Source: Rhodobacterales bacterium (GTDB taxonomy: Bacteria; Pseudomonadota; Alphaproteobacteria; Rhizobiales; Stappiaceae). Taken from it: DNA of 32,064 nucleotides. Position numbers and translations under genes: made by a program. Positions 24,261 to 31,762 of the stretch are shown piece after piece. The notes beneath the pieces are model-generated. The model did not search any database. It was not told where the DNA came from and worked only from the letters and a program-made list of their open reading frames with translations. The stretch's first letter is position 1. The number at the start of each line of letters is the position of its first letter. The DNA is taken from contig VIRH01000050.1 of the NCBI GenBank assembly GCA_008107755.1, forward strand, positions 1 to 32,064, in the 5' to 3' direction.

Positions 24261-25925
24261 ATGTCCATCACCGATATCGATACCGGTTCTGACAACTCCT
24301 ACCGCGCCGTTCCCTCTGCCGGCGGGCCGTCCGCGCTCGTTCCCAGCGTCACACATTTGAATGAGGGCGAGGAACCGGAAGTCGCCTTCGGGCAATTCCT
24401 GCTCGATCGCGGCGCGGAGGTTCCCGGCTCGCCGACAATGGACGGCCATTGGCACCCGGTTCCGGTGATGGTCGATGGTCGTCAGATCGAGGCGCGCTAT
24501 CGCGGCACGCTCGATTATGACACGCCCGATGGCGATTTGACCGGCGAGCTGAGGACCGCGGCCGGCAAGGTTCTTGGCCTTTGGGTTGGCCGGCAAGACG
24601 GCCTCTCCCTGGAAGAGCAGCTTCACGCCAACGATGTCGCAGGCCAGGAACGCGATGACCGCGAGCTGGCGGCCCTGTCCGGTCGGGACCGCCCGGTTGG
24701 AGAACCGGAACGGCCGGCAGCACAGACGGCAAGTGCCGGCGGTCAAAAGACGTACCTTGCCGTTCCGTTTGAAGAAAAGGATGCGGCGAAGGCGGCGGGC
24801 GCGCTTTGGGACAAGAAGGCGGGCGCCTGGTTCGTGAAGGGAAACGAGATTCCCGAAGAGCTGCACCGGTTCATGCCGAGCGTGCAGGAAGTCCTTGGCC
24901 GCGAGGATCCGCATGCGGCCTTTGCGAGCTTTCTCGTTGATCGTGGCGCTGCCCTGAACGGCGAGCCGATCATGGACGGCCAGTGGCACCGGGTCGCCCT
25001 TGCCGGGGATGGCAAGGAAACGAATGCCAGCTACCGGGGCTTTCTGGACGGCGTTCCGAACGGCCAGTTCAAGAACTTCAAGGGCACGGAAATCGAGCAG
25101 TGGACAGGCCGCGCGGAAGACATTTCCAGGCAAGAGCAAATTCGGCGGTCAGCACAGATCGCGCACCAGCGGGAGGAGCGGGAGCAGGAACGCGCACAGG
25201 GCCAGCAAGACGCGGCGAAACGGGCCTTCGGAATCTGGAAGAACCTGCCGACCTGGGCATCGCCGGACAATTGCGAGTATCTGCAAAAGAAGCAAGTGCG
25301 CGGCTATGGCGTCAAGCTTACGGAGGACGGACGCATGGTCATTCCGCTGCGCGACGAGCAAAGCCGCATCTGGTCCTTGCAGTTCGTCGGAGATGAGAAA
25401 TTCTATCTGAAGGACAGCCGGAAAGAGGGGCTTTATCACACCATCGATCCCGACAAGGCGCTTTCCAGGGAACGCGGAGAGAAAGACAAGCTCACCGTTA
25501 TCATCGGGGAAGGCTATGCGACCGGAGCCGATGTTTACAACGCGACCAAGCTACCGACCTTTGTTGCGTTCGACGCGGAAAATCTTGTGGCAACCGCCAA
25601 GTCCGTTCGCGAGAAATACCCGCAGGCAAACATCCTGATTGCGGCAGACGACGACCATCACCTTGAACAACGAACGCCCCCGCTCCCGAACAAGGGGCTT
25701 TTGTTTGCGCAGCGCGCAGCCGAGGCAGTCAACGGCAAGGTGCTCGCACCGTCGTTCACGCCCGAAGAAAAGGAGCGCCGCGCCACCGATTGGAACGACT
25801 TGAAGATGAGCCGCGGTGAAGACGGCTTGCTGACCGCGTTGCGCTCGTCATTTGTTGAGATGAGCCGCGGCAGGCAGCGCGAGCGGGGAAACGGACTTGA
25901 GCGCGGCCTGGAGATGGCGAGATGA
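24261..25925 (+). CDS. traC: TraC-like Toprim DNA primase with duplicated N-terminal module and DUF5710
   Basis: A 554-residue protein. A module with EVAFGQFLLDRGAEVPGSP, MDGHWHPV and an RGTLD segment occurs at residues 34-115 and again at about 215-290 (HAAFASFLVDRGAALNGEP, MDGQWHRV, RGFLD). Between them, about residues 164-195, is a DUF5710-like domain (TYLAVPFEEKDAAKAAGALW). The C-terminal part has EGYATG (residues 417-422), VAFDAENL and IAADDDHH (Asp463-465), the Toprim motifs found in RP4 TraC and P4-alpha-type primases. It probably primes complementary-strand synthesis in the recipient after transfer, and may be transferred itself. It is about half the length of RP4 TraC. Its stop overlaps traJ by 4 nt. 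Confidence 0.8.
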   Translation: MSITDIDTGSDNSYRAVPSAGGPSALVPSVTHLNEGEEPEVAFGQFLLDRGAEVPGSPTMDGHWHPVPVMVDGRQIEARYRGTLDYDTPDGDLTGELRTAAGKVLGLWVGRQDGLSLEEQLHANDVAGQERDDRELAALSGRDRPVGEPERPAAQTASAGGQKTYLAVPFEEKDAAKAAGALWDKKAGAWFVKGNEIPEELHRFMPSVQEVLGREDPHAAFASFLVDRGAALNGEPIMDGQWHRVALAGDGKETNASYRGFLDGVPNGQFKNFKGTEIEQWTGRAEDISRQEQIRRSAQIAHQREEREQERAQGQQDAAKRAFGIWKNLPTWASPDNCEYLQKKQVRGYGVKLTEDGRMVIPLRDEQSRIWSLQFVGDEKFYLKDSRKEGLYHTIDPDKALSRERGEKDKLTVIIGEGYATGADVYNATKLPTFVAFDAENLVATAKSVREKYPQANILIAADDDHHLEQRTPPLPNKGLLFAQRAAEAVNGKVLAPSFTPEEKERRATDWNDLKMSRGEDGLLTALRSSFVEMSRGRQRERGNGLERGLEMAR

Positions 25926-26254
25926 AAGAGCCTCGCAGGGTTCTCCTGAAAGCCTATGTCCGCCCTGCTTTGAAGGCGCGCATCGCCGAGCATTCGAAAC
26001 GGACAGGTCTGTCCGTTTCGAAGATTGCCGAGCGCATCCTTGAAACCGGTCGCATGCCTGATCTGTCGACCGAAAAGGCGGTCCTCAATCTGTTGGCGGT
26101 GAACGCGGATCAGGCGCGTCTTGGCAACCTTCTCTTGAAAGCCATCAACGAAACTGCGGACGGGCACACTGTCCGCGACATGCAATCGCTTCTCAAGGAC
26201 GTTCGAAAGACGCAGGCCGAGATCAAGGCGCAAATCGCGAGGATCCACCCGTGA
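25922..26254 (+). CDS. traJ: TraJ-like relaxosome accessory (oriT-binding) protein
   Basis: A 110-residue protein matching the RP4 TraJ pattern: an N-terminal ribbon-helix-helix-like part (RRVLLKAYVRPALKARIAEH, then RTGLSVSKIAERIL), a middle LLAVNADQARLGNLLLKAI and a C-terminal helix QSLLKDVRKTQAEIKAQIAR. TraJ binds an inverted repeat beside the nick site and loads the relaxase. It lies directly before the relaxase gene (4-nt GTGA overlap), as in RP4. It could also be called MobC; both names cover this role. The likely binding site is the oriT candidate at 31662-31748. Confidence 0.75.
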   Translation: MKEPRRVLLKAYVRPALKARIAEHSKRTGLSVSKIAERILETGRMPDLSTEKAVLNLLAVNADQARLGNLLLKAINETADGHTVRDMQSLLKDVRKTQAEIKAQIARIHP

Positions 26255-27318
26255 TTGCCAAGAAAACCGCGATGAAGCGTTCATGGGGCGCGAAATCTCT
26301 CGCCAAATACATCGCGGCCGCCAAGGAGAAGGGCGAAAAGCTCGATCAATTCTGGCTTTCCAACTGCAAGGCAGGCGAAGGCATCGAGGATCTGGACACG
26401 GCGATCGCGGAGATCGGCGCGACGCAGAAGCTCAACACGCGCAGCAAGTCAGACCCGAATTATCACCTTGTCGTGTCGTTTCCCGAAGGCGAGAAGCCGG
26501 ACAAGGAGGTTCTGCAGGATATCGAAAAGGAATTCGCGAAAGCGCTTGGCCTGGAAGATCATCAGCGTGTGGTCGGCACCCACATCAACACCGAAAACTT
26601 CCATATGCATATTCAGTTCAATCTCGTGCACCCGGAAACCTTCCGGATGCACACCCCCTATCGCGACTTCCAGATCCTGCAGAAGACCGCGGCCGAGCTG
26701 GAACTGAAACACGGCCTTCAAGTCGTCCAGGGCCGGGGCAAGGAGAATGAACGCCAAAACACCAAGGCCCGGGACAAGGAAGCCAATTCCTGGGAGCAGT
26801 CGTTTTCCGGATACTTGAGCGAGCACAAGGAGGCCCTGCTTGCGATCCTCAATCGATCCAGCACATGGGAGGAATTCCATGAGGGCCTTAGCGAATACGG
26901 CATCGAAATCCGCAAACGCGGCAACGGTCTCGTCTTCAAGGACCAGGATTCCAACCGGATGGAAAAGGCGAGCGCCGTTGATCGTCAGCTTTCCAGGAAG
27001 TCGCTTGAAGACAAGTTTGGCATTTACCGCCGCGAGGACAGGAAAGCCACGCCAAAGAAAAGGCGGACCCGGTACCGGCGCCGGCCGCTCGATCCGCGCC
27101 TTGAGCGACACCCCGCCTGGAAACGTCTCTTGTCAAACCCCGGCGGGCAGCGGGTTTCGTGGCGGCGCTTTCTCGAAATGCAGATGGGCGTTGATCCGGA
27201 GGCGCGTGAGGCGTTGGAGCTGCAAAAGTCCTATCTACAGATCATTTCCGGTAAGGAGCCCGGCAAGTTGCGAACCCGGCAAATCCGGTCCAGAAAGCCG
27301 AAGGGGATCTCACGTTGA
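26251..27318 (+). CDS. traI: MOBP-type relaxase (TraI/VirD2-like)
   Basis: A 355-residue relaxase. The N-terminus MIAKKTAMKRSWGAKSLAKY resembles that of RP4 TraI, with the probable catalytic Tyr at residue 20 in AKYI. Motif III is THINTENFHMHIQFN (His111, His118, His120, Asn124), the metal-binding HxHxxxN signature of MOBP relaxases. It should nick one strand at oriT, stay bound to the 5' end and be exported through the VirB channel. It is half the length of RP4 TraI (about 730 residues), so it lacks the long C-terminal part; the Arg/Lys-rich end may serve as secretion signal. The GTG at 26251 overlaps the traJ stop. Confidence 0.9.
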   Translation: MIAKKTAMKRSWGAKSLAKYIAAAKEKGEKLDQFWLSNCKAGEGIEDLDTAIAEIGATQKLNTRSKSDPNYHLVVSFPEGEKPDKEVLQDIEKEFAKALGLEDHQRVVGTHINTENFHMHIQFNLVHPETFRMHTPYRDFQILQKTAAELELKHGLQVVQGRGKENERQNTKARDKEANSWEQSFSGYLSEHKEALLAILNRSSTWEEFHEGLSEYGIEIRKRGNGLVFKDQDSNRMEKASAVDRQLSRKSLEDKFGIYRREDRKATPKKRRTRYRRRPLDPRLERHPAWKRLLSNPGGQRVSWRRFLEMQMGVDPEAREALELQKSYLQIISGKEPGKLRTRQIRSRKPKGISR

Positions 27319-27633
27319 ATGTCCCCGCCCGCATTGGCGCAGTCTGCTGTCCCACCAGCAGCGCCGCGAGCCCTGCCCGGGTGCATCGAGCACCCCGGCA
27401 GGGCAATCGTTCCGCCAGCCATCTGCCGCGAACTATCAGAATTGACCTCAGCCGCGCAGAGCGGCGGGTGATCGCGGCCGCCGCCCACGCCCAAAATCAC
27501 AAGGAAGAGTGCGGAATGTCGCAAGAAAGTGTGACGCCGGAAACCGGCATCACCCTTCCTTCGCTTCCGCTACTTGACCAAGAAGTGCGAATTGGGCAAA
27601 GCAATCAGTAGTTTAAAGATATCGGAGCAACAC
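27319..27633 (+). other. Gap after the relaxase gene; possible short ORFs only
   Basis: About 315 bp without a clear gene. An ATG at 27319, immediately after the relaxase TGA, opens a 50-codon frame (MSPPALAQSAVPP-like, Pro/Ala-rich), and another frame is open from a TTG at 27315 to 27611 with an end that looks more protein-like (RTIRIDLSRAERRVIAAAAH). Neither has a ribosome site that convinces me. The 3' part leads into the exported protein gene at 27634 and may hold its promoter. Confidence 0.35.
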
Positions 27634-28308
27634 GTGAAATTCATAGCCTGCGCAGCCTTCCTCGTCGCCGCCGTCGCAATCGCAGCCCCAACAGGGGCAA
27701 TCGCCAACGATGACATTCGGTCAATCGATACGTTCTACCTCGGAATGACAATCGAAGAATTCAAAGCCGAGGTCGAAAAGAAATTCGATAAAGACCCAGA
27801 GTATTGGGTTGATAAGAAATTCGTCAATGAAGGCGGGGAAACAGACATTCTCGCGATCCGAGCGCTGGGTGGGTTCAGTGGAGCCGCAACCGCGGTATTC
27901 AAATCGTCTCTTTCCGAGGACGCAGGAGCAGCTTATGGGATCATGTTCAAACAGCCAATTTCTGGCGAATACGCCGAAAATCATGAGCTCATCTGGAATT
28001 CTGTCATTGAGAAATATGGCGAACCGACAGACTACATTTTGAACGAAATCAAGGGCTCGGTGTTTAAGATCTCTGCGCGATGGGTCCTGGGAAATAGCGA
28101 AATTGATCCAAATACATGTGCATTGGGGTTCAATGTTCGAAGCAAATATCCCGTTGAAGAAGAATGCGGAACATTTGTTTTCGTAGACTTGCGAGCCGCC
28201 AACAGCAGCGGGAACTTAGTTGTCGGCGTTCTTGACCACGAAGCAGGAGCTGCCGATTTCAAGCTCCGAAATCCAGATGCGGATAAAGCCGAAGGACCAA
28301 AGTTCTGA
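27634..28308 (+). CDS. Exported protein of unknown function
   Basis: A 224-residue protein starting with GTG at 27634, with GGAG at 27624-27627. The signal peptide is clear (VKFIACAAFLVAAVAIAAPT, cleavage near AIA-NDD, residue 29). The mature part is acidic, beta-rich, and starts with SIDTFYLGMTIEEFKAEVEK, a segment like those in small periplasmic proteins that carry a 'GMTxxEv' repeat fold. Two Cys (CALGF, EECGTF) may form a disulfide. No catalytic motif is visible. It lies between the relaxase and the leading-region-like genes. Third-position base use is more AT-rich than in the transfer genes, so it may be a later insertion. A role in entry exclusion or the envelope is possible but not shown. 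Confidence 0.75.
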   Translation: MKFIACAAFLVAAVAIAAPTGAIANDDIRSIDTFYLGMTIEEFKAEVEKKFDKDPEYWVDKKFVNEGGETDILAIRALGGFSGAATAVFKSSLSEDAGAAYGIMFKQPISGEYAENHELIWNSVIEKYGEPTDYILNEIKGSVFKISARWVLGNSEIDPNTCALGFNVRSKYPVEEECGTFVFVDLRAANSSGNLVVGVLDHEAGAADFKLRNPDADKAEGPKF

Positions 28309-28515
28309 GGCGATGACGGGCGCGTCCTGCGGACCGTGCTCTATTCCGGCCGCAAGGGCGGCCTCCACCGAGCCGAACACGAATCCAGCCGGGAACCTCT
28401 AACCGGCAGAAGTCTCAAAGAGCCTTCCGCCGCCAAGAGGTGCCAACGTCTCGATCCGCGTTCGTCTCGGCCCTTCGGGTAACGATCACTCGCGCCAAGC
28501 TGCTACGCAGATAAA

Positions 28516-28539
28516 GGCCGGCATTGCCGGTCTTTTTTT
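28516..28539 (+). terminator. Rho-independent terminator before the ParB-like gene
   Basis: CCGGC (28518-28522) and GCCGG (28526-28530), extended by flanking G-C and G-T pairs, form a hairpin with loop ATT followed by TCTTTTTTT. It ends transcription coming from the left and insulates the repeated leader element that begins at 28548. The 207 bp between the exported-protein stop and this site (28309-28515) show no gene I can support. Confidence 0.8.
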
Positions 28540-28547
28540 GTTGGAGA

Positions 28548-28702
28548 GGGGCGCTGCCCCTCGCCTCGTCAAGGATAAACCTTCGGCAGGAAAAGGGGTC
28601 TCCCCACGCTCCGCGGCTGCGCCTTGTGCGCGCGGGTGATGCCCCTCCCCTTTTCCTGTCCATGACGAGCCGTCCCCGTTTCCCACTACGGGGAAAATGA
28701 AA
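28548..28702 (+). repeat. Repeat element B, copy 1 (155 bp), leader of the ParB-like gene
   Basis: This 155-bp block recurs at 31045-31199 with one mismatch (28564 C, 31061 T), and both copies end in an ATGAAA shortly before a plus-strand gene. It is rich in hairpins: GGGGC/GCCCC at its start, AAAAGGGG (28591-28598) against CCCCTTTT (28647-28654) enclosing CCGC/GCGG and GCGC/GCGC pairs, and TCCCCGT/ACGGGGA (28673-28679 and 28688-28694) just before the ATG at 28697. Near-perfect identity of non-coding DNA upstream of two unrelated genes points to a shared promoter or leader, or to recent duplication. Confidence 0.9.
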
Positions 28703-28744
28703 CGAGCCAATTCGGTGAGTTTCAGGGAAACAGGAGCTGAACCA

Positions 28745-30640
28745 ATGACCAAGACCGACACCAACCGCCTCGAAATTTCCTTCTCCAAACTCGCACTCGA
28801 CCCGATGAACGTCCGCAAGACCTACACGCAGGCGGGCATTACTGAGCTGGCCGAAAGCATCGCCTCCATTGGCGTTCTGCAAAACCTTGTCGTGCGCGAC
28901 GGCGAAAAGAAGGGTCATTACCTTGTGACTGCTGGCGGGCGTCGGTTCCGGGCGCTGGAGCACCTGATTGCGAACAAGAGAGTGCCCGCCTCCGTCAAGG
29001 TGACGTGCGTTCTCAGCGACGAGAAAGACGCAACCGAAATCAGCCTTGCGGAAAACATCATGCGCGAAGGCATGACACCCGCAGATGAATTCCGCGCCTT
29101 CAAGCAGATGGCCGACGAAGGCAAGACGGTCAGCGAAATCGCAACCCGCTTCGGCGCGAGCGAACTTGTCGTCACCAAGCGCCTCAAACTCGCCCGCGTC
29201 TCCCCTGTCCTGTTCGAGCTTTTCGAAACCGGAGATATGGACCTTTCACAGCTTCAGGCGTTCACCGTCACCGATGACCACGAAGCCCAGGAACGCGTCT
29301 GGAACAGCCTGCCGACCTATTATCGCAACGGTCGCGATATCCGTAAGGCGCTGACTGATGGCAAAATCCCCGCGTCCGACAAGCGCATCAAGTTTCTTGG
29401 CGGCCTCGATGCCGTTCGCGAAGCAGGCTGCACCGTCGTTTGCGACCTGTTCAATACAGACGGCGGGTATGCAGAAGACGCCGCGCTGATTGACAAGATG
29501 GTTGCCGACAAGATCGACGCCCGCACCCTTGAAGTTGCTTCCGAGGGGTGGAAGTGGTGCCGCTATCAGGCGGAACTCGATTACATGGAAATGCAGAAAT
29601 TCGGCCGGGTCTATGCAACGCCCCGCGATCTGACGGACGAGGAACAGAAGCAGCTTGAAGCGCTGGAAGACGCGGTAGAGACAACACGCGATACCTACGA
29701 GGAAACCGGCGAGGAAAACGACCGGATCGCTTATGAAGCCGCCGAAGCAACGCTCGAAGACTTCCACACCGCGTGGCAACCTGAATACAGCGACGAGCAG
29801 AAGGCACAGGCGGGCGCGATCCTGACGCTTGGCTATAATGGCGAGCTGCGCATCGAGCGCGGTTTGATCGATCCGCAGGACGTGAAGGCGGCGGCAAAGG
29901 CGTGCTCTGATACTGCACCGGAGGAAAAGACCACTTCCGATCACTCGAAAGCTCTCGTTGCCGACCTGACCGCCCGCAAGACGGCTGCACTGCGCCTTGA
30001 GCTTGCCAAGAACCCCGACCTGGCCCTTGCCGTCAGCGTTCATTCCATGGCGATCAAGACGCTGTACGAGCACCGGGCGGCATGGACACACGGCGCGGTC
30101 GAAATCTCGCTCGACAGCGCTTGCCTTGAAACGCACATCAAGGACGCGGGCGAGTGCGGCGATCTGGATGCCATCGAGCGTGTCCGTGAAAGCTGGAAGT
30201 CCGTTCTTCCAGCCGATCCGGCAGACCTTTGGGATTGGTGCACTGGCGTTTCACAGGCCGAATTGCTCCGCCTTCAAGCTTTCCTCGTCGCTCAGACAAT
30301 CAACGCGGTCAGCCCCGGCGACGGCTTCAACGGTGCGGGCGTGGATCATGGCAACAGGATCGGCGCGGCGCTTGGCCTCGACATGGCCGATCACTTCCAG
30401 CCGACAGCTGAAGCCTACTTCTCGCGGATCAAGCTCAACGCCATTCATGCAAGCGTTGTCGAAGTGCGCGGCGCAGAAGTCGCGGCACCGATCCTCAAGA
30501 TGAAGAAGAAGGAAGCCGCCGCCTATGCCGCCGACAAGGTCGCGGACAGCCGTTGGGTTCCTGACGTCATGAAGTTCGTCAGCGATGACGCCGAAACCGA
30601 AAGCGACCCGTCAGAAACCGAGATTGAGGCGGCGGCTTAA
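28745..30640 (+). CDS. ParB/RepB/Spo0J-family protein, orphan, leading-region type
   Basis: A 631-residue protein with an N-terminal ParB-like domain: LDPMNVRK, LAESIASIGVLQNLVVR, and the nucleotide-binding motif GGRRFRA (residues 64-70), followed by ISLAENIMREGMTPADEFRAF and a helix-turn-helix (KTVSEIATRFGASELVVTKR, about residues 124-145). The long C-terminal part (residues 200-631) is of unknown fold with an acidic helical middle. It is about twice the size of a partition ParB and no ParA is beside it, so plasmid segregation is not assured; similar large ParB-like proteins occur in plasmid leading regions, as I remember for F. I chose the ATG at 28745 (GGAG at 28732-28735); the ATG at 28697 lies in the repeat element and would add 16 residues. 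Confidence 0.8.
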   Translation: MTKTDTNRLEISFSKLALDPMNVRKTYTQAGITELAESIASIGVLQNLVVRDGEKKGHYLVTAGGRRFRALEHLIANKRVPASVKVTCVLSDEKDATEISLAENIMREGMTPADEFRAFKQMADEGKTVSEIATRFGASELVVTKRLKLARVSPVLFELFETGDMDLSQLQAFTVTDDHEAQERVWNSLPTYYRNGRDIRKALTDGKIPASDKRIKFLGGLDAVREAGCTVVCDLFNTDGGYAEDAALIDKMVADKIDARTLEVASEGWKWCRYQAELDYMEMQKFGRVYATPRDLTDEEQKQLEALEDAVETTRDTYEETGEENDRIAYEAAEATLEDFHTAWQPEYSDEQKAQAGAILTLGYNGELRIERGLIDPQDVKAAAKACSDTAPEEKTTSDHSKALVADLTARKTAALRLELAKNPDLALAVSVHSMAIKTLYEHRAAWTHGAVEISLDSACLETHIKDAGECGDLDAIERVRESWKSVLPADPADLWDWCTGVSQAELLRLQAFLVAQTINAVSPGDGFNGAGVDHGNRIGAALGLDMADHFQPTAEAYFSRIKLNAIHASVVEVRGAEVAAPILKMKKKEAAAYAADKVADSRWVPDVMKFVSDDAETESDPSETEIEAAA

Positions 30641-30655
30641 GATCGCCCCTCACCG

Positions 30656-30690
30656 GCCTGCCCTGCGTCAGCTCCCGCAGGGCAGGCTTT
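30656..30690 (+). terminator. Terminator-like hairpin after the ParB-like gene
   Basis: GCCTGCCCTGC (30656-30666) and GCAGGGCAGGC (30677-30687) form a perfect 11-bp stem with a 10-nt loop, then TTTCCCC. It lies 15 bp after the ParB-like stop. The T-run is short, but position and stem strength favour a terminator. Confidence 0.7.
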
Positions 30691-30804
30691 CCCCTCCTGG
30701 AAACACCAGCACCGAACCCGGAGCCCCTTTCTCCCGATCAAACACAGGCCGGTTGCGGACCCCTCTCAAGGAACCGGCTGACGTTTGATAAGGGGCTTCA
30801 CCCC

Positions 30805-30839
30805 GGCCCGGTCAAGTTCATGCCCCACTTGACCGGGCC
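30805..30839. repeat. 13-bp perfect inverted repeat
   Basis: GGCCCGGTCAAGT (30805-30817) and ACTTGACCGGGCC (30827-30839) pair exactly around a 9-nt spacer. There is no T-tract, and it ends 8 bp before repeat element A. It may be an operator, for example for the ParB-like protein, or the base of a larger hairpin leader. The surrounding 30691-31044 has no gene I can support. Confidence 0.5.
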
Positions 30840-30847
30840 AACTCATT

Positions 30848-30979
30848 GCAGCGAAGCGGACCAGCCCTGGCGGGCCGGACTGATCCGTTGGCGGGGCGTT
30901 GCCCCACGGTGCGCGGCCCGGTCCTTCCAGCGTGACAGACATCTCGCCGGCCGCGCCGCCTCGATGCCCGACACGCTTC
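30848..30979 (+). repeat. Repeat element A, copy 1 (about 132 bp)
   Basis: This block recurs at 31933-32064 with three visible mismatches, the second copy being cut by the window edge. It holds a GGGGC-GTT-GCCCC hairpin that resembles the first hairpin of element B (GGGGC-GCT-GCCCC), and a longer GCGCGGCC/GGCCGCGC pair. It stands 65 bp before element B copy 2, so the gene at 31257 is preceded by both elements in tandem. Confidence 0.85.
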
Positions 30980-31044
30980 CAGGCCCGACCCGCGCACCTC
31001 CCCAGGACAAGGACCGGCCATGGCCGGGCTTTGGTTCGTTCGAA

Positions 31045-31199
31045 GGGGCGCTGCCCCTCGTCTCGTCAAGGATAAACCTTCGGCAGGAAAAGGGGTCTCC
31101 CCACGCTCCGCGGCTGCGCCTTGTGCGCGCGGGTGATGCCCCTCCCCTTTTCCTGTCCATGACGAGCCGTCCCCGTTTCCCACTACGGGGAAAATGAAA
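31045..31199 (+). repeat. Repeat element B, copy 2 (155 bp), leader of the 117-aa gene
   Basis: Second copy of the 155-bp element described at 28548, shifted by 2497 bp and differing only at 31061. It ends in ATGAAA at 31194-31199; in both copies the likely true start codon of the gene lies roughly 50-60 bases after this ATG (28745 and 31257). The equal arrangement in both places suggests that the element carries the promoter and leader and not just a random duplication. Confidence 0.9.
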
Positions 31200-31256
31200 G
31201 GCGAGACGCCGCGAAGGCCGAACGCAAAAAGAGCCCAAACGACAGGAAACCCCGAC

Positions 31257-31610
31257 ATGCTGCAAACCAAGACAATACCGAGCGTCGATGCGAATGCCGC
31301 CGATTATTGGCCGTCAGTGCGCCGGAAAGCGAAACTCAACAACGCCTTGCGGATCGCGGTCGAGCGCTTCGATACCATTCGCGTCGGCCGGATCTATGAA
31401 GCGTGGGTGGCAGAGATTTCCAGTATGGTCCGCTCCGTTGCCATCCAGTGCCAAATCCTGGCCGCTGACGACTATCGGGAATTTCGACAGATGGCCGCAG
31501 ACCAGTTCGGCTTGCCCGAGCTTTGCGAGAGCGAAGAAGACATTCAGACCATGGGCTTGGAAGCGATCCACGAGGCGCAGGCGTCTCTTTACGGCGACAT
31601 GGCGGGTTAA
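31257..31610 (+). CDS. Hypothetical protein (117 aa) next to oriT
   Basis: A 117-residue soluble, mildly acidic, helical protein that I do not recognise (start MLQTKTIPSV, middle ALRIAVERFDTIRVGRIYEA, then SMVRSVAIQCQILAADDYREF). I chose the ATG at 31257, with AGGAAA at 31243-31248; the in-frame ATG at 31194 lies in element B and would add 21 residues made of repeat and leader sequence. It is the first gene beside the oriT candidate and would enter the recipient first if transfer runs leftward. Genes in this place on other plasmids often inhibit SOS or restriction, which is a guess by position only. Confidence 0.65.
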   Translation: MLQTKTIPSVDANAADYWPSVRRKAKLNNALRIAVERFDTIRVGRIYEAWVAEISSMVRSVAIQCQILAADDYREFRQMAADQFGLPELCESEEDIQTMGLEAIHEAQASLYGDMAG

Positions 31611-31661
31611 CCGCTCGTTAACCTATTGGCTCGCACATGTGCTATCGGAGAGCCAGCAAGT

Positions 31662-31748
31662 TTTGAGGGCAAAAGCAGCAGCGCCGGGCCAGCGGCGCGA
31701 CCGGGCAGGATAGGCCAGCCCGGCCGAGGCAACGGCCTTGCCCTCAAA
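31662..31748 (-). other. oriT: Candidate origin of transfer (oriT) with RP4-like nic site
   Basis: The minus strand reads CCTATCCTGCCCGG at 31714-31701, identical as far as I remember to the RP4 nic core, where the relaxase cuts after CCTATCCTG (here between 31706 and 31705). The region is enclosed by an 11-bp perfect inverted repeat, TTTGAGGGCAA (31662-31672) and TTGCCCTCAAA (31738-31748), and contains three smaller pairs: GCGCC/GGCGC, CCGGGC/GCCCGG around the nic, and GGCC/GGCC. The MOBP relaxase and TraJ encoded at 25922-27318 are also RP4-like, so they are the natural partners. No other place in the window has this string near inverted repeats. Confidence 0.75.
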
Positions 31749-31762
31749 CCGGAGGTAATGCG

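Noticed and set aside
28415..28963. Minus-strand open frame across element B copy 1, with a counterpart across copy 2 (30843-31265), sharing a peptide that begins MDRKRGGASP
   Set aside because: The shared peptide is only the result of 154/155 nucleotide identity. The frames run antisense into the ParB-like gene or through repeat A, have different ends, and the composition (Arg, Ser, Gly) is that of GC-rich non-coding DNA.
31662..31748. Riboswitch or attenuator: four-way-junction-like RNA upstream of GGAGG
   Set aside because: The fold is convincing on paper, but the minus-strand match to the RP4 nic core and the RP4-like relaxase give a simpler explanation as oriT DNA structure.
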